From Pseudomonas sp. Irchel s3h17 (GTDB lineage: Bacteria > Pseudomonadota > Gammaproteobacteria > Pseudomonadales > Pseudomonadaceae), in contig NZ_FYDL01000010.1 in assembly GCF_900187505.1 (NCBI RefSeq), positions 124,001-188,000 on the forward strand: a stretch of DNA of 64,000 bases. The letters run 5' to 3'. The notes beneath the pieces were generated by a model. It worked only from the letters and a program-made list of their open reading frames with translations, did not search any database and was not told the origin of the DNA. Below are positions 7,780 to 16,390 of the stretch, piece after piece; positions within the stretch are counted from its first letter, which is position 1; every line of letters begins with the position of its first letter. The position numbers and the translations under genes are program-made.

Positions 7780-10164
7780 ATGCGCTATTTGCTGATGTTG
7801 CTGTTGAGCTTGCCCTTGCTGGCGACCGCGGCTGATTTTAACGAGCTCACCCAAAGCCTCCCCTTGGGTCGCAGCATGCAGGTCTACGAAGACGTCGCCG
7901 GCACTGCGACGATTACCGATGTCCTCGCGCAAGCCGCGGCTGGCCAGTTCAAGCCCCACGATAAAGACACACTGAACGCCGGTTACTCGCGCTCCGCGTT
8001 CTGGTTGAAAATCGACCTGCATTATCGCCCGAACAATCCTGATGCCCGGCACACCTGGCTGCTGGAGCTGGCCTATCCGCCCCTCGATCATCTCGATCTG
8101 TACCAGCCCGATGAGGCTGGCCGCTATCAACTGACTCAACGCACGGGTGACGCCTTGCCCTTTGCCAGCCGGGAGATCCGTCAGAACAATTACCTGTTCG
8201 ACCTGGACTTTGCCGCGAACGAGCAGAAAACCCTGTACTTGCGCCTGCAGAGCCAGGGCTCGATACAAGCGCCGGTGACGTTGTGGTCGAGTACCGCCTA
8301 TCTGGAAGAACAGCCGGTGCGCCTCTATGTGTTGGGGCTGATCTACGGCGTGCTGCTCGGAATGCTGGTCTACAACCTGTTCATTTACCTGAGTGTGCGC
8401 GACACCAGTTACCTCTATTACATCTTCTATATCGCTTCGTTCGGCCTCTATCAGCTGTCGGTCAACGGGGCAGCGGTGGAGTATTTCTGGCCGGACAACC
8501 CGTGGTGGGCCAACGCCTCGACGCCGTTCTTCATCGGCTGTGCCGGATTGTTCGGAAGCCAGTTCGCCCGCAGCTTTTTGCAGACCGCCAGACACAGTCG
8601 CTGGATGGACCGCCTGTTGCTGGTGCTGATCGCATACGGCGCCTTGGTGGTAGGGTTGTCATTGATGACCAGCTACGCCCTGGCCCTGCGCCTGGCCACG
8701 GCCTTGGCCTTGATCTTCACCGTGGTGATTTTCGCGGCGGGGATTTTCGTCTGGTGGCGAGGCCTGCGGGTCGCACGCTACTTCATCATTGCCTGGTCGG
8801 CGTTCTTGCTGGGCGGCATCGTCAATACCCTGATGGTGCTGGGTTACCTGCCTAACGTGTTCCTGACCATGTACGCCAGCCAGATTGGCTCGGCGATCGA
8901 GGTGGCGCTGCTGTCACTGGCGTTGGCCGACCGTATCAACGCCATGCGCGAGCAGCAGGCGCAAACGCTGTTTGATGCTGGGCAGAAGCTCGAAGTGTTG
9001 AACCAGCAACTGGCTCACAGTAACCAGCTCAAGGATGAGTTCCTCGCGACCCTGACCCATGAACTGCGCACCCCGATGAATGGCGTGATCGGTTCGCTGG
9101 AGTTGATGCAGACCGTCGAGCTCGATCCGGAGCTTGAGCAATACCAGCAGACGGCGGCCGGTTCCGCACGCGACATGATGCGCATGGTCAACGGCATTCT
9201 GACCTTGACCGAATTGCAGGCTGGCCGACTCAGGGCCTGCCCCGAACCGTTCAGCTTGCGCTCGGTGGTCGACAACGTACGGCGGCAGTTCGCGGCCAAT
9301 GCCTCGGGCAAGGGGCTGGATTTCAAGGTCGAGGTGGCCCCGGGTGTGCCGGACCGGTTCAACGGTGACAGTGCCAAGCTGGTGCAGTGCCTGGAGTGTC
9401 TGCTCGACAATGCAATCAAGTTCACTCGCGTGGGTGGGCTGGCCTTGCGGGTCAGCGGCAAATCCACCGAGCCGGGACGCCAGAACCTGTCCTTCGCGGT
9501 GATCGATACCGGTATCGGTTTCACCGACCTTGGGGAGGCGACCATGTATCAGCGCTTCTTCCAGCTCGATGGCTCCATGACGCGCGAATATGGCGGCCTG
9601 GGCGTTGGCCTGGCCATCTGCCGGCAATTGGTCGAGCTGATTGGCGGGCGCCTGACCCATCGCTCCGAACCCGGACGCGGTAGTCGTTTTCAGCTGGATG
9701 TCGAGTTCGACGTGGTCACGGTACGCCCGGTGGCGGCACCTTCCCGTCAGCCCCCGGAAGTCATGAGTGTGCGTGCCCCGCAGGAGTGCACGGTGTTGCT
9801 GATCGATGACAACAGCATCAATCAATTGGTGATGCGCGGCATGTTGCTCAAGCTGGGTTATCGGGTACGCAGTGTCGACAGTGTCCCGGCGGCACTGGAC
9901 AGCTTGCGCCGCGAGCGGTTTGACGGGGTGCTGCTCGACAGTCTGGTATCGCCTGTCGACGGTTCATCGGTGTGCAGCCAGATCCGCGCTTTACCGGGGT
10001 ATTCCGGGTTGCCGGTGCTGGCGGCCGTGGCCTCGATACAGGGCATTGACCTGGAGGCGGGGTGGACCGATTGCCTGAATAAACCGGTGAAATTCGATGA
10101 GTTGCAGGTGGCACTCTACCGGCGAGTGCTGTGTCAGAATCAAGGTGAAAGCGCCGATATTTAG
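7780..10164 (+). CDS. 7TM-DISM hybrid sensor histidine kinase/response regulator
   Basis: A 794-residue membrane kinase. A signal peptide (MRYLLMLLLSLPLLATAA) is followed by a periplasmic 7TMR-DISMED2-type domain (about residues 25-165), seven membrane helices (about 175-385), and a HisKA domain with phosphoacceptor His427 in THELRTPMNG. The HATPase domain has N-box LLDNAIKF and G boxes DTGIGF and GGLGVGLAI. A C-terminal receiver domain carries Asp720. The receiver position usually Thr/Ser is Val750. An in-frame ATG at 7705 would add 25 residues before the signal peptide; 7780 is preferred because export begins there. Sensed ligand unknown; monocistronic. Confidence 0.85.
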   Translation: MRYLLMLLLSLPLLATAADFNELTQSLPLGRSMQVYEDVAGTATITDVLAQAAAGQFKPHDKDTLNAGYSRSAFWLKIDLHYRPNNPDARHTWLLELAYPPLDHLDLYQPDEAGRYQLTQRTGDALPFASREIRQNNYLFDLDFAANEQKTLYLRLQSQGSIQAPVTLWSSTAYLEEQPVRLYVLGLIYGVLLGMLVYNLFIYLSVRDTSYLYYIFYIASFGLYQLSVNGAAVEYFWPDNPWWANASTPFFIGCAGLFGSQFARSFLQTARHSRWMDRLLLVLIAYGALVVGLSLMTSYALALRLATALALIFTVVIFAAGIFVWWRGLRVARYFIIAWSAFLLGGIVNTLMVLGYLPNVFLTMYASQIGSAIEVALLSLALADRINAMREQQAQTLFDAGQKLEVLNQQLAHSNQLKDEFLATLTHELRTPMNGVIGSLELMQTVELDPELEQYQQTAAGSARDMMRMVNGILTLTELQAGRLRACPEPFSLRSVVDNVRRQFAANASGKGLDFKVEVAPGVPDRFNGDSAKLVQCLECLLDNAIKFTRVGGLALRVSGKSTEPGRQNLSFAVIDTGIGFTDLGEATMYQRFFQLDGSMTREYGGLGVGLAICRQLVELIGGRLTHRSEPGRGSRFQLDVEFDVVTVRPVAAPSRQPPEVMSVRAPQECTVLLIDDNSINQLVMRGMLLKLGYRVRSVDSVPAALDSLRRERFDGVLLDSLVSPVDGSSVCSQIRALPGYSGLPVLAAVASIQGIDLEAGWTDCLNKPVKFDELQVALYRRVLCQNQGESADI

Positions 10165-10238
10165 GCGGATATGCCACTTTGTCCACGGGCAAGGCGGTGC
10201 TTAACTGAGGGTCTCAACGGACCCGAGGAGGCCCCGCC

Positions 10239-11888
10239 ATGAACCTGCACCAGTTCGCCGAAACCCACGAAGTCACCAACCAGCCACCCTCGCTGGACGG
10301 CGCCAACCTCTATCGCATCGACCTGCCGTTGCAAGAGTGGACCCGGCGATTCGGGGCCGGTTGGGCGGACTCGCGCATCGATGCTTATGGCGCGCTGGCC
10401 GGTGGTCCGTTGATGGAAGCCGGTTTTTTGGCCAACCAGAACAAACCGGTGTTCTCCAGCCATGATCGTTACGGTCACCGCGTCGATCTGGTGGAGTTCC
10501 ACCCGGCCTACCATGAACTGATGCGCACGGCGGTCGAGCACGGTTTGACCTCCTTGCCCTGGACAGACCCCAAGCCTGGCGCCCATGTGGCCCGCGCCGC
10601 GATGAGCTATCTGCACAGCCAGGCCGAAGCCGGCAGTGGCTGCCCGTTGACCATGACCTTCGCCAGCGTCCCGGCAATGCGCCTGCAACCGGACCTCGCC
10701 AGGCAGTGGCTGCCGAAAATCCTTGCCACCGAGTATGACCCGCGCAACGTCGGCATGGCCCACAAGGCGGGCGTGACCATCGGCATGGCGATGACCGAGA
10801 AGCAGGGCGGTACCGACGTGCGGGCCAACACCACCAAGGCCTATCCGGTCGGCGCGGCGGGTCCGGGGCAGGCGTATGAACTGGTGGGCCACAAGTGGTT
10901 CTGCTCGGCACCGATGTGCGATGCCTTCCTGACCCTGGCACAAACCGACAAGGGCCTGACCTGTTTCCTGCTGCCCCGTCATCGACCGGACGACACCCGC
11001 AACCAGTTCTACATCCAGCGTCTGAAAAACAAACTCGGCAATTGCTCCAATGCCTCCAGCGAAGTTGAGTTTCGCGGTGCGCTGGCGTGGATGGTGGGTG
11101 AAGAGGGGCGCGGTGTGCCGACCATCATCGAGATGGTGGCCATGACTCGTTTCGATTGCATGGTCGGCTCAAGCGCGCTGATGCGTCAGGCACTGACCCA
11201 GGCCAGCCATCACTGCGCTCACCGCAAGGTGGGTGGCAAGGTACTCAGCGAACAGCCGCTGATGCAAAACGTCTTGGCCGACCTGGCATTGGAAAGCGAG
11301 GCGGCGCTGGCCTTGAGCCTGCGCATGGGCCGGGCGCTGGATCACCTGGACGACGCCCGGGAGGACAAGTTTGCCCGTCTGGTCACGGCGGTGGGCAAGT
11401 ACTGGATCTGCAAACGTGCCCCGGCCATGATCAACGAAGCGGCCGAGTGCATGGGCGGCGCGGGGTATGTCGAAGAAAGCATCCTGCCCCGGCTGTACCG
11501 TGAGGCGCCAGTGAACTCGACGTGGGAAGGTTCCGGTAACGTGCAGTGCCTCGACGTGCTGCGCGCCTTGTCGAAGGAGCCGGGCGTGCTGGATGCCTTG
11601 TTCAGCGAACTGGGCGACGGTCATGGCGACAAGCGCCTGGCCGCCCACATCAGTCAGCTACAGGCGGCGTTCAAGGACACCGGCGACATTCAATACCGTG
11701 CCCGACAACTGACCGAAGACATTGCCCTGGGCCTGCAGGCCAAGCTATTGCTCGAAGCCGGCAATGCCGCCGTCAGCGATGGGTTCATCGCCAGCCGACT
11801 GGGTACGGCCGGACGGGTGTATGGCACCTTGCCGAGGGGCGTGGATGTGGAAGCAATTGTCGCCCGCTCGACCCCTCACGGGTTCTGA
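10239..11888 (+). CDS. AidB-like acyl-CoA dehydrogenase
   Basis: A 549-residue flavoprotein of the acyl-CoA dehydrogenase superfamily, AidB/isovaleryl-CoA dehydrogenase branch. Visible features are the FAD-binding loop GMAMTEKQGGTDV (near residue 187), the Trp-containing segment HKWFCSA, and the C-terminal signature STWEGSGNVQ (about residues 428-437). Length fits AidB (about 540) rather than ordinary dehydrogenases (about 380). AidB in E. coli is linked to the alkylation response and binds DNA; whether this protein acts on an acyl-CoA or in DNA protection cannot be decided here. A strong GAGGAGG ribosome site precedes the ATG. Confidence 0.88.
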   Translation: MNLHQFAETHEVTNQPPSLDGANLYRIDLPLQEWTRRFGAGWADSRIDAYGALAGGPLMEAGFLANQNKPVFSSHDRYGHRVDLVEFHPAYHELMRTAVEHGLTSLPWTDPKPGAHVARAAMSYLHSQAEAGSGCPLTMTFASVPAMRLQPDLARQWLPKILATEYDPRNVGMAHKAGVTIGMAMTEKQGGTDVRANTTKAYPVGAAGPGQAYELVGHKWFCSAPMCDAFLTLAQTDKGLTCFLLPRHRPDDTRNQFYIQRLKNKLGNCSNASSEVEFRGALAWMVGEEGRGVPTIIEMVAMTRFDCMVGSSALMRQALTQASHHCAHRKVGGKVLSEQPLMQNVLADLALESEAALALSLRMGRALDHLDDAREDKFARLVTAVGKYWICKRAPAMINEAAECMGGAGYVEESILPRLYREAPVNSTWEGSGNVQCLDVLRALSKEPGVLDALFSELGDGHGDKRLAAHISQLQAAFKDTGDIQYRARQLTEDIALGLQAKLLLEAGNAAVSDGFIASRLGTAGRVYGTLPRGVDVEAIVARSTPHGF

Positions 11889-11913
11889 CCAACGGTTGAT
11901 GAACATCACGGAT

Positions 11914-11948
11914 CCTGTGCGGGAGTGGGCAGCCTGCTCCCGCAGGGT
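11914..11948. repeat. Single REP palindrome
   Basis: TGTGCGGGAGTGGGCAGCCTGCTCCCGCAG forms one REP hairpin between the acyl-CoA dehydrogenase and amn genes, without an inverted partner nearby. It may act as a terminator for the upstream gene. Confidence 0.65.
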
Positions 11949-12010
11949 TCCCGTGCGCCGCGGTTGCAGGCAAGATGAAGGTCTGCAAGTCAGAACACAG
12001 GAAGCTGATC

Positions 12011-13474
12011 GTGACCGAAGCGTTTATTGTCGTCGAAACCGCTGAACAAGCCGTGGATCGTCTTGCCGCTCTGCACGAGCGGGCCACTTCTGCGCTGAAC
12101 CAAGCGCTCAAGCGCTACCTCAAGGATCGCATCGAACCCGATGCCGAGCAGCGTGCACTGTTTCGTTACCCTGAACTGCGTCTGACCTACCTTTGCCAGG
12201 GCGAAGTCCCGCAAACCACGCGTGCCTACGCCAAGGTGCAGCTGCCCGGGACCTACAGTGTTACCGTCACCCACCCGGCCGCGTTCCGCAAATACTTGCT
12301 GGAGCAACTGGAACCCCTGATGCACGACTTTACCGTGACGGTGGAAGTGGGCGTCAGCGAGCAGAACATTCCGTACCCGTACGTGGTCGAGCAAGGTGAT
12401 GAGTTGGCCGGCTCCGGCGTGACCGCCGCGGTGCTGGCGCGGGTTTTCCCCAGTACCGACCTGTCCGCCGCCACCGATGGCATTGCCGATGGCTTGTACG
12501 ATTGGGAAAACACCGATCCGTTGCCACTGGCGCTGTTCGATGCCGCGCGGGTGGATTTTTCCCTGCGTCGCCTGGTGCATTACACCGGCAGCGACTGGCG
12601 CCATGTGCAGCCGTGGATTCTGCTGACCAACTACCACCGCTACGTCGACCAGTTCATCGTTCATGGCCTGGAGCAACTGCGCAACGATCCACGCTTCGTG
12701 CGTATGGTCCTGCCGGGCAACGTGATCATCGAAAAGTCCATGGACCACGGCGAAGCGTCGGCCATTGCGGCCGGTGTGGTCTGGCACCGTTATCAGATGC
12801 CGGCCTATCACCTGCAGGCGTCGGACGGCCACGGCGTGACCCTGGTGAACATCGGTGTCGGCCCTTCCAACGCCAAGAACATCACCGACCACCTGGCGGT
12901 GTTGCGCCCTCATTGCTGGCTGATGATCGGCCACTGTGGCGGTCTGCGGCAGTCGCAAACCATTGGCGACTATGTGCTGGCGCACGCGTATATGCGTCGC
13001 GACGGGATTCTCGATCGCGTGGTGCCGCCGAACATTCCGATCCCGGCGTTGGCCGAAGTCCAGCTGGCCTTGCAGCAAGCCGCCGCCAATGTCACCGGCG
13101 AGCAGGGCGAGGCGCTGAAAAAACGCCTGCGTACCGGCACTGTGCTGACTTACGACGACCGTAACTGGGAGCTGCGCTGGGCCCAGGAACGGCCGTTGAT
13201 CAACCTGTCCCGAGCCGTGGCGGTGGACATGGAAAGTGGCACCGTCGCCGCGCAGGGCTACCGTTTGCGGGTACCGTACGGCACCTTGCTGTGTGTGTCG
13301 GACAAGCCGTTGCACAGCGAAATCAAGCTGCCAGGTTCGGCCAACGCCTTCTATGAGCGCGCGGTCAGCCAGCACTTGAAGATCGGCATTGCTGCCGTGG
13401 ATTTGCTGCGTACCGAACTCAACTCGTTGCACTCGCGCAAACTGCGCAGCTTCGACGAGCCACCGTTCCGCTGA
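12011..13474 (+). CDS. amn: AMP nucleosidase
   Basis: A 487-residue enzyme hydrolysing AMP to adenine and ribose 5-phosphate, tuning adenylate pools. It has the AMNp N-terminal domain (about residues 10-170) and a nucleoside-phosphorylase fold with the segment NIGVGPSNAKNITDHLAVLRPHCWLMIGHCGGL split over residues 278-310, and the substrate-binding Glu in AVDMESGTVAAQG. The GTG at 12011 (MTEAFIVVETAEQAV) is chosen because AGGA sits 8 bp upstream and orthologues start there; an ATG at 11975 would add 12 residues. Confidence 0.93.
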   Translation: MTEAFIVVETAEQAVDRLAALHERATSALNQALKRYLKDRIEPDAEQRALFRYPELRLTYLCQGEVPQTTRAYAKVQLPGTYSVTVTHPAAFRKYLLEQLEPLMHDFTVTVEVGVSEQNIPYPYVVEQGDELAGSGVTAAVLARVFPSTDLSAATDGIADGLYDWENTDPLPLALFDAARVDFSLRRLVHYTGSDWRHVQPWILLTNYHRYVDQFIVHGLEQLRNDPRFVRMVLPGNVIIEKSMDHGEASAIAAGVVWHRYQMPAYHLQASDGHGVTLVNIGVGPSNAKNITDHLAVLRPHCWLMIGHCGGLRQSQTIGDYVLAHAYMRRDGILDRVVPPNIPIPALAEVQLALQQAAANVTGEQGEALKKRLRTGTVLTYDDRNWELRWAQERPLINLSRAVAVDMESGTVAAQGYRLRVPYGTLLCVSDKPLHSEIKLPGSANAFYERAVSQHLKIGIAAVDLLRTELNSLHSRKLRSFDEPPFR

Positions 13475-13490
13475 TCGGGAGGTGGTTATT

Positions 13491-13529
13491 TAACGGTCAG
13501 GCCACTAGCATTGTCGGTCCTGACCGTTA
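13491..13529. repeat. Perfect 11-bp inverted repeat before rluE
   Basis: TAACGGTCAGG (13491-13501) and CCTGACCGTTA (13519-13529) are exact complements with a 17-nt loop. The 3' arm ends 15 bp before the likely rluE ATG at 13545. There is no T-run after it, so a leader hairpin or operator is as likely as a terminator of amn. Confidence 0.7.
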
Positions 13530-13544
13530 GATGTTGTGTTTGCC

Positions 13545-14186
13545 ATGTCGCGTCCCCCTCGTCCCCCTTCCCGTCGCCCGGGTATGAAGCCTGCACCATC
13601 CTCTTCTGCCCCTCGGCGGGTGGCCAAGGCACCGCCGGCCGAGCCGAAACTGATTCTGTTCAATAAACCCTTCGATGTGCTGACGCAGTTCAGTGACGGA
13701 GAGGGGCGGGCAACGCTCAAGGACTTCATCGAGATCCCCGGGATCTACCCGGCCGGTCGGCTGGATCGCGACAGCGAGGGTTTGTTGTTGCTGACCAACG
13801 ATGGTCAGCTCCAGGCGCGCATCGCTGATCCGAAGCACAAGCTGGCCAAGACCTATTGGGTGCAAGTGGAGGGTGAGCCAAACGCCGGGCAACTGCAGCG
13901 TTTGCGCGACGGTGTGGAGCTCAATGACGGCATGACCTTGCCGGCCGAGGCGCGCCAGCTGGAAGAGCCCGAGCTGTGGCCACGCAACCCGCCGGTGCGC
14001 TTTCGTAAAAGCGTGCCGACCAGTTGGCTGGAATTGGTGATCCGTGAAGGACGCAACCGTCAGGTGCGGCGCATGACCGCCGCGGTTGGCTTGCCGACCC
14101 TGCGTCTGGTGCGCGTGCGGATTGGCGACTGGACGATCGAGGGGCTCGATCAGGGCCAGTGGAAGGAAGTGCCGGCGCGCTTATAG
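13545..14186 (+). CDS. rluE: 23S rRNA pseudouridine(2457) synthase RluE
   Basis: A 213-residue RsuA/RluB/E/F-family pseudouridine synthase. The catalytic aspartate is Asp74 in GRLDRDSEGLLLLTNDG. Later motifs are VQVEGEP and the RNA-contacting EGRNRQVRRMTAAVG. It lacks the N-terminal S4 domain of RsuA and RluB, which fits RluE; instead a basic, Pro-rich 30-residue N-terminus (MSRPPRPPSRRPG) precedes the fold. The ATG at 13545 is favoured; a GTG 9 bp upstream is possible. No strong ribosome site is visible, and a hairpin lies just upstream. Confidence 0.9.
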   Translation: MSRPPRPPSRRPGMKPAPSSSAPRRVAKAPPAEPKLILFNKPFDVLTQFSDGEGRATLKDFIEIPGIYPAGRLDRDSEGLLLLTNDGQLQARIADPKHKLAKTYWVQVEGEPNAGQLQRLRDGVELNDGMTLPAEARQLEEPELWPRNPPVRFRKSVPTSWLELVIREGRNRQVRRMTAAVGLPTLRLVRVRIGDWTIEGLDQGQWKEVPARL

Positions 14187-14390
14187 CGTGCCGGATTCGA
14201 TCAGGCCGATGACCACGCTTTTGATGATGAACGCGGCCACGCCCAGGCCCAGCACGAAGAACAGAATGAACGAACCGAAGCGTCCGGCCTTGGACTTCTT
14301 CGCCAGATCCCAGACGATGAAACCCATGAAAATGATCAGGATGGTCACCAGGCCGGTCATCATCCACTCTTCAAATACTGCAGGATCCAT
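14181..14390 (-). CDS. Small DUF2788 membrane protein
   Basis: A 69-residue protein starting MDPAVFEEWMMTGLVTILI with two hydrophobic segments (about residues 10-32 and 45-65), a short inner-membrane protein of the DUF2788 type found in Pseudomonas and relatives. Function is unknown. The ATG at 14388-14390 fits the family; the frame continues upstream to 14483 without support. Its stop overlaps the 3' end of the convergent rluE by 6 bp. Confidence 0.8.
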   Translation of the reverse strand: MDPAVFEEWMMTGLVTILIIFMGFIVWDLAKKSKAGRFGSFILFFVLGLGVAAFIIKSVVIGLIESGTL

Positions 14391-14484
14391 CGAACATCTC
14401 CAGCGCGGGCAGGGCAAAAAGGGCGGGGCGAGTATACGCCATGGGGGATTGGTGGAGTATTGGCCTGCGTCGGTGTGCCGCACC

Positions 14485-14620
14485 TGTGGCGAGCGAGCTT
14501 GCTCGCGCTGGGCTACGTAGTAGCCCCATAACCGGCTACCGGGTTTTTATCTGAAAGACTGCAATCGTCTTGTTGGGGGCGCTGCGCACCCCAGCGCGAG
14601 CAAGCTCGCTCGCCACGGGG
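14485..14620. repeat. REPIN upstream of the Lrp/AsnC gene
   Basis: Inverted REP pair TGTGGCGAGCGAGCTTGCTCGC (left arm from 14485, palindromic core GAGCGAGCTTGCTCGC) and its complement GCGAGCAAGCTCGCTCGCCA at the right, ending near 14620. It lies between the DUF2788 gene and the 3' end of the Lrp-type regulator. Confidence 0.85.
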
Positions 14621-14639
14621 ATTGCGTTCACACGTTTAT

Positions 14640-15119
14640 TCAGCCGCGCAGATGAGTCAACGGCAGCTCGGTGCTGTTGAGCACCTGGTTGAGCACGAAG
14701 CTCGAGCGCACGCTGGTCACGCCTTCGATGCGGGTCAGGTGCCCCAGCAGCAGTTTCTGGTAGTGGTCCATGTCCGGCACCACGACCTTGAGCTGGTAGT
14801 CGGCGTCCATCCCGGTCACCAGGCTGCATTCGAGCACTTGCGGCAGGGTGCGGATAGCGGCCTCGAAGTTTTCGAAACGCTCCGGGGTGTGGCGGTCCAT
14901 GCCGATCAGTACATAGGCGGTCAGGCTCAGGCCGAGCATTTTGCGATCCAGCAGCGCCACCTGGCGGGAGATGTAGCCATCGTCCTCCAGTTGCTTGACG
15001 CGTCGCGAGCAGGGCGATGGCGACAAGCCGATGCGTTCGGCCAGCTCCTGGTTGGAGATGCGAGCGTCACGCTGCAATTCAGCCAAAATGCTCAAGTCGT
15101 ATCGGTCGAGTTTGCTCAT
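14640..15119 (-). CDS. Lrp/AsnC family transcriptional regulator
   Basis: A 159-residue regulator: an N-terminal winged helix (about residues 3-62, with LDRYDLSILAELQRDARISNQ split over 4-24 and recognition region LSPSPCSRRVKQLE) and a C-terminal RAM/AsnC ligand domain (about 68-150) with the amino-acid pocket motif VTGMDADYQL. It probably senses an amino acid and forms octamers. The 355 bp upstream contain a TTGCGCAA palindrome and a possible small RNA gene. No catabolic target lies next to it; the neighbour is a metal exporter. Confidence 0.9.
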   Translation of the reverse strand: MSKLDRYDLSILAELQRDARISNQELAERIGLSPSPCSRRVKQLEDDGYISRQVALLDRKMLGLSLTAYVLIGMDRHTPERFENFEAAIRTLPQVLECSLVTGMDADYQLKVVVPDMDHYQKLLLGHLTRIEGVTSVRSSFVLNQVLNSTELPLTHLRG

Positions 15120-15173
15120 GGATCAGGCCTTTATCATAGCAATTGCGGTGGATTATCTATCCGGGGTGAAAAA

Positions 15174-15181
15174 TTGCGCAA
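15174..15181. promoter_or_regulatory. Possible Lrp-type operator TTGCGCAA
   Basis: The perfect palindrome TTGCGCAA lies 55 bp upstream of the Lrp/AsnC start. Related half-sites (AATTGCGG at 15141, GAGCAATC and TCGCAATC at 15195-15210) are nearby. Lrp/AsnC proteins usually bind such clustered sites and regulate themselves. Assignment is by inference. Confidence 0.35.
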
Positions 15182-15243
15182 GTCATGTTTATTTGAGCAA
15201 TCTTCGCAATCCTCTACCGCGGGCCAAAGCCTATTCTTATCAC

Positions 15244-15435
15244 CAGAATCACTGCCCGGACAAACAGTCCACAGCGGCCCGCCGAATCAGGCTAGCCGCG
15301 GCCACCTTCTCCCACAGGAGCTGAGTCGGCCCCCGGGCTACACACTGTCCACAAGACGGCGTGAGGTGAGCCGGCGTCAAAAGCGTCGAGCAGGGACGAA
15401 GTTCTCAAAGGGAGGCCGACGGGTCTCCCTTTTTT
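15244..15435 (+). ncRNA. Candidate small RNA with intrinsic terminator
   Basis: The stretch between the divergent Lrp gene and the convergent CDF gene has no credible ORF but ends in a GC hairpin (GGGAGGCCGACGGGTCTCCC, 15410-15429) followed by six T. A TATTCT at 15232-15237 could be the -10. The roughly 190-nt product would contain three GGA-bearing segments (CACAGGAGC, CAGGGACG, AAGGGAGG), the kind of motif bound by RsmA/CsrA proteins. It matches no Pseudomonas RNA I can recall with certainty. Confidence 0.45.
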
Positions 15436-15474
15436 ATTGCCTGCGAAATCAGTTTAAAGCGTGTAGCTAACGTC

Positions 15475-16362
15475 CTAGCCCTTGCTCATTGTTGCGACCG
15501 GATCGGCATGCACCAGGACTTCGGCTTGCGGGTAGACCGCACGAATGGCATCGGCCGCCTGGTCGCTGAGGCCGTGGGCCACTGTCAGGGTCAACTCCCC
15601 CGGTAACTCCAGGTGCAGTTGCACGAACCAGTGATTGCCGGAGACCCGGGTGCGCAGGTCGTGGGCCCCGAGTACCCCGGGCACGCTGCAAGCCAGTTCG
15701 AGCATGCGCTGGCTGACGTCCGGGGGCAGTTCCTGATCCATCAGTACGGCAAAGCTTTCCCGGGCGATCTGGATGGCGCTCCACAGGATGTAGGCGGCGA
15801 TGGCCAGGCCGAACCAGGCATCGAGCTGATACCAGCCGAATCCGGCGAGCACCAGCGCGATCAGGATGCTGCCATTGAGTAGCATGTCCGAGCGGTAGTG
15901 CAGCGAGTCGGCCCGTACCGCATTGGAACCGGTTTCGCGCACCACGCGCTGTTGCAGCACCAGCAATGCCGCTGTCAGCAGCAAGGAAAAGATAATCACG
16001 CCAATGCTGAGCCAGGCCGCGCCAATCGGTTCAGGGTGTTTGATCCGTTCGACGGCTTGCAGTGCGATCAATACCGCACTGCCGGAAATGAACAGCGCCT
16101 GGGCCATGCCGGCCAGCGACTCGGCCTTGCCGTGTCCGTAACGGTGATCGTCGTCCGCCGGGCGCAGCGCGTAATGCACCGCCAGCAGGTTGAGCAGTGA
16201 GGTCACGCCATCGAGGGTCGAATCCGTCAGGCCGGCGAGCATGCTCACCGACCCGCTCATCCACCAGGCGATGGCTTTGGCGACGATCAGGATGCTGGCC
16301 ACGGCCACCGATGCGCGGGTGGCCAGGCGTAACAGGCGGGCGTGTTCCGTGCTGCTGGTCAT
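15475..16362 (-). CDS. Cation diffusion facilitator (FieF-like) metal exporter
   Basis: A 295-residue inner-membrane CDF transporter exporting divalent metals (zinc, iron or cobalt class) against protons. Six membrane helices occupy about residues 12-205. The metal-site motifs TDSTLDGVTS (helix 2) and HYRSDML (helix 5) and the linker HRYGHGKAE are present. The C-terminal cytoplasmic domain (about 210-290) has His residues in VSGNHWFVQLHLELPG. Metal specificity cannot be read directly; the DxxxD/HxxxD arrangement resembles FieF. Confidence 0.9.
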   Translation of the reverse strand: MTSSTEHARLLRLATRASVAVASILIVAKAIAWWMSGSVSMLAGLTDSTLDGVTSLLNLLAVHYALRPADDDHRYGHGKAESLAGMAQALFISGSAVLIALQAVERIKHPEPIGAAWLSIGVIIFSLLLTAALLVLQQRVVRETGSNAVRADSLHYRSDMLLNGSILIALVLAGFGWYQLDAWFGLAIAAYILWSAIQIARESFAVLMDQELPPDVSQRMLELACSVPGVLGAHDLRTRVSGNHWFVQLHLELPGELTLTVAHGLSDQAADAIRAVYPQAEVLVHADPVATMSKG

Positions 16363-16390
16363 AGGTGCATCGTTCCTTCGGTGCGGTGCC

